From: Clostridiales bacterium
Lineage (GTDB): Bacteria > Bacillota > Clostridia > Lachnospirales > Lachnospiraceae
Length of the DNA stretch: 29,195 bases
Assembly: GCA_018366495.1 (NCBI GenBank)
Contig: JAGZHZ010000028.1
Coordinates: 1 to 29,195, forward strand
Direction of reading: 5' to 3'
Shown: in pieces, positions 9,209-15,395 of the stretch
Layout of the letters: every line of letters begins with the position of its first letter
Position numbering within the stretch: position 1 is the stretch's first letter
The notes under the pieces: generated by a model
Database searches by the model: none
What the model saw: the letters and a program-made list of their open reading frames with translations, nothing else
Told to the model about the DNA's origin: nothing
Translations under genes and position numbers: made by a program

Positions 9209-10399
9209 TTATTTTTCTTCCTTTGCACTGTGCTGATTTTCTTTTAATCTGCGGATAAATTTTCCAAGTCTGCCAAGTGCGACTTTCAGATCTTCCAAAG
9301 AATAAGCGTATGAAATGCGCAAAAATCCTTCTCCGCATTCTCCAAATGCACTTCCCGGCACAACGGCAACTCTCTCTTCCTCCAGAAGTCTCGTCGCAAA
9401 TTCCTCCGATGTCATGCCAAATTCTTTGATACATGGGAATACATAAAAAGCGCCGAACGGCTCAAAACATTTGAGTCCCATCTCCTCAAAAGCGTGCATC
9501 AGATACCGTCTGCGGCAATTATACGCCTCTCTCATTTTCTTGACATCTTCGTCCCCGTGGCGCAGCGCCTCTATAGCAGCATACTGACTGTTTGTCGGTG
9601 CGCACATGATCGCAAACTGATGAATTTTTGTCATCTGGGCAATGATCTCCTGCGGTCCGCATGCATATCCGAGACGCCATCCTGTCATTGCGTATGCCTT
9701 GGAAAATCCATTCATTGTGATGGTACGCTCTTTCATTCCAGGAAGGCTGGCAATCGAGACGTGTTCATTATCATATGTCAGCTCCGAGTAAATTTCATCC
9801 GACAACACAAAAATATCTTTTTCGATCACGACCTCTGCGATTTCTTCCAGATCTTTTCTTGTCATAATCGCTCCCGTCGGATTGTTCGGGAAGGGAAGAA
9901 CGAGAATTTTTGTCTTGTCTGTGATCGCATCTAACAATTCCTGTTTCGTCAGTCGGAATTGATTTTCCTCCTTCAGACTGATCGTCACCGGCACACCGCC
10001 TGCCAGAATAGCACACGGCAGATAAGATACGAAACAAGGCTGCGGAATCAGTACCTCATCGCCCGGATCCAGCATTGCACGCATGGCAAGATCAATCGCC
10101 TCGCTGCCCCCCACTGTGATCAGCACCTCCTTCGCCGCATCATAGGAGATATTGCATCTTCTCTTCAGATAAAGGCAGATCTCTTCTCTCAACTCTTTCA
10201 GCCCGGAATTTGAGGTATAGAAAGTGCGGCCCTTTTCCAGTGAATAAATTCCCTCATCGCGGATGTGCCATGGCGTGTCAAAATCTGGTTCTCCAACTCC
10301 AAGTGACACAACGTCATCCATTTCACTGACAATATCAAAAAATTTTCTGATTCCAGACGGGGCAATGCCCACTACTTTTTCTGCAATTGCATTTCTCAC
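9209..10399 (-). CDS. Class I/II PLP-dependent aminotransferase (aspartate/aromatic aminotransferase-like)
   Basis: The 396-residue enzyme belongs to fold-type I aminotransferases close to PatA/AspC-type proteins. Visible are VSLGVGEPDFDTP near the N-terminus, the SNSGLKELREEI substrate/PLP segment, PFPNNPTGA with the Asn-Pro-x-Gly pair, LSDEIYSELTY carrying the PLP-ring aspartate, the Schiff-base lysine in NGFSKAYAMTGWRLGY, and FLRISYAYS with the carboxylate-binding arginine. The family transfers amino groups from amino acids to 2-oxoacids in the cytoplasm; I cannot assign the amino acid. Its start overlaps the end of the Lrp-family regulator by 4 bp, an arrangement suggesting that the regulator senses the amino acid handled here. 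Confidence 0.94.
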   Translation of the reverse strand: MRNAIAEKVVGIAPSGIRKFFDIVSEMDDVVSLGVGEPDFDTPWHIRDEGIYSLEKGRTFYTSNSGLKELREEICLYLKRRCNISYDAAKEVLITVGGSEAIDLAMRAMLDPGDEVLIPQPCFVSYLPCAILAGGVPVTISLKEENQFRLTKQELLDAITDKTKILVLPFPNNPTGAIMTRKDLEEIAEVVIEKDIFVLSDEIYSELTYDNEHVSIASLPGMKERTITMNGFSKAYAMTGWRLGYACGPQEIIAQMTKIHQFAIMCAPTNSQYAAIEALRHGDEDVKKMREAYNCRRRYLMHAFEEMGLKCFEPFGAFYVFPCIKEFGMTSEEFATRLLEEERVAVVPGSAFGECGEGFLRISYAYSLEDLKVALGRLGKFIRRLKENQHSAKEEK

Positions 10400-10881
10400 G
10401 GTGTCACCAGCATCCTTTCGTCTTTGTTTTTCTTGGAGAGAATGATTCCGTCATCTTTATATTTTTTCAAAATAAAATGTGTGGCTGTGCTGAGGACGCT
10501 CTCCAGTGTGGAAAGTTTGTCGGATACAAATCCAGATACTTCTTTCAGGGTTTTTCCCTCCAGAATAACAAGCAGGTCGTAACCTCCTGAAATCAGATAC
10601 ACAGACTGTACTTCCGGATAATTATAGATTCTCTCTGCGATGGAATCAAAGCCCTGTCCTCTCTGCGGCGTCACACGCACTTCAATCAGCGCCGTCACTT
10701 TCTCAGAAGACGTCTTATCCCAGTCAATCAGCGTATGGTAGCCACAGATAATCCCTTCTTTTTCCATCTTCTGTATTTCATTTGCAATCACTGTCTCATC
10801 CGATCCGAGTAAAATTGCAAGCTCTTTCAAATCAATTCTGCTATTTCTCTCTAAAAATGTTAAAATCTGTTCTCGCATCAT
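10396..10881 (-). CDS. Lrp/AsnC-family transcriptional regulator
   Basis: This 161-residue protein has an N-terminal helix-turn-helix of Lrp type (about 1-55, ILTFLERNSRIDLKELAILL) and a RAM/AsnC ligand-binding domain (about 65-145, with VYLISGGYDLLVILEG). Family members form dimers or octamers and respond to small ligands, usually amino acids. There are two adjacent ATGs. The first, at 10881, overlaps the stop of the HypE-like gene (ATGA), and the second is at 10878. It overlaps the aminotransferase gene by 4 bp. A C-terminal tail of about 15 mostly charged residues follows the RAM domain. Control of its own operon is likely but inferred. Confidence 0.93.
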   Translation of the reverse strand: MMREQILTFLERNSRIDLKELAILLGSDETVIANEIQKMEKEGIICGYHTLIDWDKTSSEKVTALIEVRVTPQRGQGFDSIAERIYNYPEVQSVYLISGGYDLLVILEGKTLKEVSGFVSDKLSTLESVLSTATHFILKKYKDDGIILSKKNKDERMLVTP

Positions 10882-11873
10882 AGTTCTACTTCCTTTTTCA
10901 AAAATTGTTCAAAGTTTTCCGGTTTCGGGCGGTCCAGGAAACGAATGTCTTCCCCATTGCGAATGATTCTTTCTTTTTTATCTGTCACTTTTCCAATCAC
11001 AGACGCTTTGATCTGCAATTTTTCCAGTTCTCTCACCAGACCGTATCCATTTTCTGTGCCGATCAGGAGAGCTCCCGACGACGGCATACTGTAAGGATTA
11101 GCGCCTGCATATTCGCTGATCTCCACTGTCTCCTGTCTGACCGCAATCTGTTTTAAGTCCACTTCCAGCCCTGTCCCTGAACGCTCCGCCATCTCCCATA
11201 GAGCTGTAAGAACTCCTCCCTGGCTCACATCGTGCAGAGCAGCAGCGCCGAAGTGGATGGCCGCTCGTGCCTCATCCTCTACTGTCAAGTATTTCGTAAA
11301 TTCCTGTGCTTCTTTGATCAGTGCATACGGATATCTCTCCAAAAGTTCTTTTTCTTTATGCACAGCCAGAAGCGCTGTCCCTTCCAGTCCAATCCACTTC
11401 GTCATCACAAGATCATGACCGCTTTTCAGTTTTCCTTCCCAGACTGCCTGTGCCTGTTGTACATAGCCGATTCCAGTAATTGTCATGATCGGAACACTGA
11501 CTGCCCCCGTCGTCTCTGTATGACCGCCCAGAACAGCTATTCCACGGCTTTGACATATTTTGTGAACCGCTTCCATCATCTCATTCCACTCTTTATGATC
11601 CATGTCAGGCGGCAGGACTGCCATGCAGAAAATACCTGCTGCCGTGCTTCCGCTGCAGAATAGATTGTTGAGGGCCCGCGCAACCGCAAACGCAGCATCT
11701 TCTCTTCGATAACAGACTTGCACAGCCGATGCGCCGCTTACCCATTCTTTTCCCTGTATCAATGCAAAGTCCTGACCGATGCCTGGTCCTGCTGCCACTT
11801 CATCTCTGTGCGCGCCAGATTGTTTTAAGATGGAATGTTTCATCACCATCTCTGATATTTTTCCTATTTTCAT
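10878..11873 (-). CDS. AIR synthase-related / HypE-like protein
   Basis: The 331-residue product has the PurM/HypE two-domain fold. There is an N-terminal AIRS domain (about 15-135) with GxGQDFAL- and GGHTET-type nucleotide segments, and a C-terminal AIRS domain (about 150-310) with ALHDVSQGGVLTALWEMAE and YSMPSSGALL. True HypE dehydrates a carbamoylated C-terminal cysteine during NiFe-hydrogenase assembly. This protein ends KKEVEL with no terminal cysteine, and no hyp or hydrogenase gene is near, so it is probably an ATP-dependent enzyme of unknown substrate. The frame is open back to a TTG at 11927. I choose the ATG at 11873 because relatives begin MKIGK, though the ribosome site before it is weak. 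First gene of the Lrp-aminotransferase-trmL operon. Confidence 0.83.
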   Translation of the reverse strand: MKIGKISEMVMKHSILKQSGAHRDEVAAGPGIGQDFALIQGKEWVSGASAVQVCYRREDAAFAVARALNNLFCSGSTAAGIFCMAVLPPDMDHKEWNEMMEAVHKICQSRGIAVLGGHTETTGAVSVPIMTITGIGYVQQAQAVWEGKLKSGHDLVMTKWIGLEGTALLAVHKEKELLERYPYALIKEAQEFTKYLTVEDEARAAIHFGAAALHDVSQGGVLTALWEMAERSGTGLEVDLKQIAVRQETVEISEYAGANPYSMPSSGALLIGTENGYGLVRELEKLQIKASVIGKVTDKKERIIRNGEDIRFLDRPKPENFEQFLKKEVEL

Positions 11874-12033
11874 CTCTTTTTCACTCTCTATCTTTTCTTC
11901 GTCCGTTTTTCGGCGTTCGACTGCCAAGATTCATCTTTTGTGAACTGCTCGGTAATTGAATCACCAAGCATCTGGTTGCAAGGTTTCGCCTTACACGAAA
12001 CAGAACGAATTTTTTCCTGAAATATTGCTTTCT
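11874..12033 (-). promoter_or_regulatory. Long structured 5' leader of the HypE-like/Lrp operon, possible riboswitch or attenuator
   Basis: About 150 bases separate the predicted start of transcription from the ATG. On the minus strand, 12004-12010 can pair with 11929-11935 to close a three-way junction. One arm is a 7-bp stem with a CGAAA loop (11989-11995 with 11977-11983), extended by CUG/CAG at 12001-12003 and 11972-11974. The other is an 11-bp hairpin, 11946-11956 with 11960-11970. A competing 6-bp hairpin, 11983-11988 with 11996-12001, excludes the first arm. The text GAAACC..GCAACC recalls the SAM riboswitch core, but the rest of that consensus is absent. I recognise no known class. 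Confidence 0.45.
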
Positions 12034-12062
12034 ATTTTAATACATCATCCCGTTGAAGTCAA
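12034..12062 (-). promoter_or_regulatory. SigA-type promoter of the HypE-like/Lrp/aminotransferase/trmL operon
   Basis: On the minus strand TTGACT (12057-12062) and TAAAAT (12034-12039) are separated by exactly 17 bp, a near-consensus vegetative promoter reading toward the operon. Transcription would begin near 12027. Confidence 0.75.
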
Positions 12063-12138
12063 ATAGGAATGACAGACAGCCTGTTTTTTAAGTAAGAATA
12101 CCAGCGCCTTTCGTCATGAACGGTTCAAAAGGGAATCG

Positions 12139-12180
12139 AAAAAGAAAAAGGAAACTTGCATATTCCCATCAAGTTTCCTT
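12139..12180 (-). terminator. Intrinsic terminator of the radical SAM-to-vanW operon
   Basis: A perfect 11-bp stem (12170-12180 with 12148-12158) around an 11-base loop is followed on the minus strand by TTTTTCTTTTTC. It lies 33 bp beyond the stop of the VanW-family gene. The plus strand also has a T-rich tail, but no rightward gene ends here. Confidence 0.92.
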
Positions 12181-12212
12181 CTTTTCCATCCCTTTTTCCG
12201 CTCTTATCTCTT

Positions 12213-13832
12213 TTAGGATTCTGTCTGCTGATCTGACTCTGGTATTGTTTCCGGATCAGTCACAACGGGAGCCTCTGTCTCGAGCGGATCTGTCTGATAT
12301 GTCTCAGTCTGCCATGTCTCTGGCTGCCATGCGTCTGTCTGATATGTTTCACTCTGCCATGTTTCTGTCTGCCACGTCTCCGGCTGCCATGCCTCAGTCT
12401 GCGGCGTTGTTGTTGTTCCTCCTGCAATCACGCTCTGTACCTGATTTAGATCTCCACTTGCAATCGCTGCATACATTGCTGAGGATGTCGATCCATCTGG
12501 AAGAAGAACACCCACCTCATATCCATTTTTCATCGGCTGATAGTAGCTTGTATTTACCTGCGTCTCTGTCGTCTCACCGTTCTCTGTCACAGATTTCCAC
12601 AGTGTCGCTGTCATTCCCTTCTGCGCATACTGTGTCTGAACCAGATATCCTACAGCGGCATCTGGTTTAGCAGATAATACGGTGCCCTCCGGTTCCGTAT
12701 AGCTTTCCACTGTGCTGTAATATGTGACCGTTCTGTCTGGAGATCTCGTTTCTTTTCCATAAATGTAGAAAGAAACAGTGCCGCCATACGCATTTCCTGA
12801 GATAAAAATCGGTGTGTCATAATTATTTTTAAATCTCAAATCCATCACATCTTCTGCAATCGCTGCATCCATGGAAGCATCTACATAGCTGACGCTGTAT
12901 GTATGATTATGACGCTCCACAATCTCAAGTTCTGCATCCAGAAGCGCATTGTATAATGTCGTGGAAACCTGACAGATTCCTCCGCCGTATCCGTCTACGA
13001 CACGGGCTCCGCTGTACTCGGGAGCCAGATTATACCCATTTTCCGGTGTAAACGGAACAAGATGCTCTGTCACAGAAAATTCTTCTCCTGGATACAGCAG
13101 ATGACCAGAGATCTTCTGTGTTCCAATTTCAACATTCTTTCCACGGTCGCCCACTGTATAATATGTTGTAGCTGAACCCAGACAATCCTGGATCTGGCTT
13201 AACTCTTCTGTACTTCCCTGCGGAGCATCTTCCTCCACAACAAGTGAAACCGTGCCGCTTCCGCCCTGCCATTCATTTTCTATATAATTTAAAACAGCCT
13301 TTACAGATTCTTCCACGTTGATTTTTGTACCTGCCACACCTTCGATAATATTAAATCCACCATATCCGTCATCTTCAATCGTGGCATCCACTCTCTCTGT
13401 CTCAAACTCTGTACACTTATTTTCAATAAATGACTGTATCTTACTCTTGTCCGCAGAAAACTCCAGCTCAAAATTGTACGGCTCCTTTTCCAGATCCTTT
13501 TTATCTTTATAACGCTGGATCAGATTTCCTTTCATTCCAAGCAAAGATGCATCGTCCACCACATCGGTGTTGCTCCATACAATTCCCAGCTCCTCAGCTG
13601 TAGCCTGTGTCTCTTTAGAACCGATCTTTACAGTGATCACATCTGCTTTCATGGTTTCAACTTTTGAATCCACAGCGGCCTTTGCATCCTCCTCTGTCAT
13701 GCCCGACACGTCAACGCCGCCTATGCTGATTCCCTGCTGAATCGTATTACTGCCTTGTGCCTGTACATTGATGCAAAAGTTAGAAACCATTCCCACTGTC
13801 AACACTGTAAACAGTAACTTCTTTACTTTCAT
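12213..13832 (-). CDS. VanW-family exported protein with peptidoglycan-binding-like domain and pentapeptide-repeat tail
   Basis: The 539-residue product begins with a signal peptide (about 1-26, ending VQAQG). A YoaR/PG_binding_4-like region follows (about 35-215), then the VanW domain (about 230-335) with GEEFSV, DGYGGGICQVSTTLYNALL and ERHNHTYSV. Beyond that is a segment resembling a degenerate G5 fold (about 365-430). The tail holds seven tandem pentapeptides of pattern [E/D]-[T/A]-[W/Y]-Q-[T/P/S] (480-514) and an acidic end. VanW proteins occur in glycopeptide-resistance clusters, but this context shows no van genes, so a general cell-wall role is more likely. I see no sortase motif. AGAGGAG precedes the ATG, 27 bp after the 37-residue membrane protein gene. 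A strong terminator follows. Confidence 0.9.
   Translation of the reverse strand: MKVKKLLFTVLTVGMVSNFCINVQAQGSNTIQQGISIGGVDVSGMTEEDAKAAVDSKVETMKADVITVKIGSKETQATAEELGIVWSNTDVVDDASLLGMKGNLIQRYKDKKDLEKEPYNFELEFSADKSKIQSFIENKCTEFETERVDATIEDDGYGGFNIIEGVAGTKINVEESVKAVLNYIENEWQGGSGTVSLVVEEDAPQGSTEELSQIQDCLGSATTYYTVGDRGKNVEIGTQKISGHLLYPGEEFSVTEHLVPFTPENGYNLAPEYSGARVVDGYGGGICQVSTTLYNALLDAELEIVERHNHTYSVSYVDASMDAAIAEDVMDLRFKNNYDTPIFISGNAYGGTVSFYIYGKETRSPDRTVTYYSTVESYTEPEGTVLSAKPDAAVGYLVQTQYAQKGMTATLWKSVTENGETTETQVNTSYYQPMKNGYEVGVLLPDGSTSSAMYAAIASGDLNQVQSVIAGGTTTTPQTEAWQPETWQTETWQSETYQTDAWQPETWQTETYQTDPLETEAPVVTDPETIPESDQQTES
12291..12395 (-). repeat. Seven tandem 15-bp units encoding a W/Y-Q pentapeptide tail
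   Basis: The units encode EAWQP, ETWQT, ETWQS, ETYQT, DAWQP, ETWQT and ETYQT in the VanW-family gene. Near-identical 15-bp units are prone to copy-number change by slippage or recombination. Confidence 0.93.
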
Positions 13833-13859
13833 ATTTTTATACTCCTCTTGCTTTCACAT

Positions 13860-13973
13860 TTACATAAAACTTATAACAGCGCTCAGTATCATTGGAACTA
13901 CCATCACAACCACTAAAACTCCGCACATTACTGCTGCTGCCATTTTCTTTTTCTTTGTGTTTAATTTCATCAT
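13860..13973 (-). CDS. 37-residue membrane microprotein
   Basis: A short frame runs from the tandem ATG at 13973/13970 to a TAA ending at 13860. It encodes a lysine-rich start (MMKLNTKKKKM) and a single hydrophobic helix (about residues 12-34), ending ISFM. AAAAAAGGTG forms a ribosome site inside the end of the upstream nuclease gene, whose stop is only 2 bp before the start. The VanW-family gene begins 27 bp downstream with its own AGAGGAG. Positive-inside topology and tight coupling argue that it is real. No function is recognised; an accessory subunit of an envelope complex is a guess. Confidence 0.7.
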   Translation of the reverse strand: MMKLNTKKKKMAAAVMCGVLVVVMVVPMILSAVISFM

Positions 13974-13975
13974 AA

Positions 13976-15361
13976 TTATTCACCTTTTTTCCTTCCATAC
14001 TGTAAAATAATCCGATCAATCATCCTCGATGCCTCGCTTCTGCTCAGCTCCCCTATTGAGACATCTATGTGTATTTTATGATATTTTATCAAATCTATCA
14101 AGTAGCGTTTTTGGGATTCTGTGGCTGCGCTTTGTTTCTTTACCTTACAATTCATAGGAACCGGTTCAAAATATTTGGGATTCGCCTCAAAAAACTGTTC
14201 TTTCATACATAGAAACAAATCTGCTGTTGCGCTCGCATCATCAAATGCACGGTGATGTTTCTCCTGTGGAATCTGATAATTTCTGCAGAGACATTCCAGT
14301 TTTCTGCTGGGCAGCTCAGCAAGACACGCTCTTGCAATTTTCAGTGTATCAATCCCTGCCCGTTCAAACACCGTCCCGTATCTGGCAAAACCCCATTTTA
14401 AAAATTTAAAATCAAACAAGAGATTATGACCGATCAGCGGGTCTTCCCCTGCAAACTTCAAAAACTGTTCTAATGCTTCCCTTTCTTCCACGCCGCTTTC
14501 ACACATCTCTTTTGTAATTCCAGTCAGCTCAGATACAAACTCCGAAATTTCTGTCGGACACTTCACCATAATTTGAAATGAGTCTGTCTTTTTTCCCTGC
14601 TCCAGTCTGACAGCGCCAATCTCTAAAATTCTGTTTTTTTCAGGTGACAGTCCTGTCGTCTCCAGATCAACTACAACGTAGGATTCATTCATTATTTCCT
14701 TATCCCCTTTTTTTCTGTTCTGTGCTTTTTGTCTCTCACCGTATTCCACACAGTACGCTTTTAAAAAACATTCTTCACATTTCGGACTTCTGGCAAAACA
14801 GATGCTTCTTCCAAATGTAATAATCTGAATGTTATATAAAATCCAGTGATCTTTTGGCAGTACTTTCATCAATTCGTATTCGATCTTCACCGGATCTTCT
14901 TCTTTTGTCAGTCCCAGTCTTTTTGAAATCCGTTTTACATGAGTATCCACCACGATACTCGGTTCATGATAAATATTCCCTCGGATTACATTTGCCGTTT
15001 TTCTCCCCACACCTGCAAGAGCTGTCAGTTCATCAAGATCAGACGGCACTTCATCCTGATATTTTTCATGAATCACTCTCATGCACGCAATAATATTTTT
15101 TGCCTTGTTTCGATAAAATCCCGTCGGTCTGATGTCCTGTTCCAGTTCCTCCTGGTCGGCATACGCAAACTTTTCTACCGTATCATACTTGACGAACAGA
15201 TCTTTTGTCACGATGTTGACACGGGCATCCGTACACTGGGCGCTGAGCATCGTCGCCACCAGAAGCTGCCATGGCGTCTCATAATTTAAATAGCATTTAT
15301 ATTCCCGCGTATACTGCTGATCTAACAGCTCCAAAATTTCCTTTGTCCGTTTTGCTGTCAT
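13976..15361 (-). CDS. nth: Endonuclease III (Nth) fused in frame to a DnaQ-like 3'-5' exonuclease
   Basis: The 461-residue frame joins two normally separate enzymes. Residues 1-215 are a complete endonuclease III, a base-excision repair glycosylase/AP lyase, with helix-hairpin-helix LAGVGRKTANVI holding K121, catalytic D139 in VDTHVKR, and the [4Fe-4S] motif C188-x6-C195-x2-C198-x5-C204. Residues about 227-390 are a DEDDh exonuclease with D232 and E234 (VVDLETTGL), D317 and H370/D375. A charged C-terminal segment of about 50 residues follows. The junction contains A7G4 (14704-14714 on the minus strand), then AAGG and an ATG at 14692. In either other frame a stop is reached at once, one of them as TAATG. 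The gene starts 34 bp after the radical SAM gene. It may be a true fusion, a homopolymer indel or a slippage site. Confidence 0.88.
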   Translation of the reverse strand: MTAKRTKEILELLDQQYTREYKCYLNYETPWQLLVATMLSAQCTDARVNIVTKDLFVKYDTVEKFAYADQEELEQDIRPTGFYRNKAKNIIACMRVIHEKYQDEVPSDLDELTALAGVGRKTANVIRGNIYHEPSIVVDTHVKRISKRLGLTKEEDPVKIEYELMKVLPKDHWILYNIQIITFGRSICFARSPKCEECFLKAYCVEYGERQKAQNRKKGDKEIMNESYVVVDLETTGLSPEKNRILEIGAVRLEQGKKTDSFQIMVKCPTEISEFVSELTGITKEMCESGVEEREALEQFLKFAGEDPLIGHNLLFDFKFLKWGFARYGTVFERAGIDTLKIARACLAELPSRKLECLCRNYQIPQEKHHRAFDDASATADLFLCMKEQFFEANPKYFEPVPMNCKVKKQSAATESQKRYLIDLIKYHKIHIDVSIGELSRSEASRMIDRIILQYGRKKGE

Positions 15362-15395
15362 CGTTCCATCTCCTTCTTATCTCTTTTTATTCTAT

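Noticed and set aside
9207..9434. N-terminal extension of TrmL through the aminotransferase gene
   Set aside because: The extension overlaps a well-supported gene in another frame and has no family similarity; the ribosome site is at 9206.
11929..12010. Call as a SAM-I riboswitch
   Set aside because: Only the GAAACC..GCAACC text matches. The kink-turn, P4 pattern and neighbouring methionine or cysteine genes are missing.
12213..13832. Vancomycin-resistance gene
   Set aside because: The VanW domain occurs in many ordinary surface proteins, and no vanA/B/H/X/R/S-type ligase or dipeptidase genes are present.
13837..14019. 60-codon minus-strand frame overlapping the 37-residue membrane protein
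   Set aside because: It begins inside the nuclease gene without a ribosome site and has no protein-like character. The membrane frame is in a different register with a proper site.
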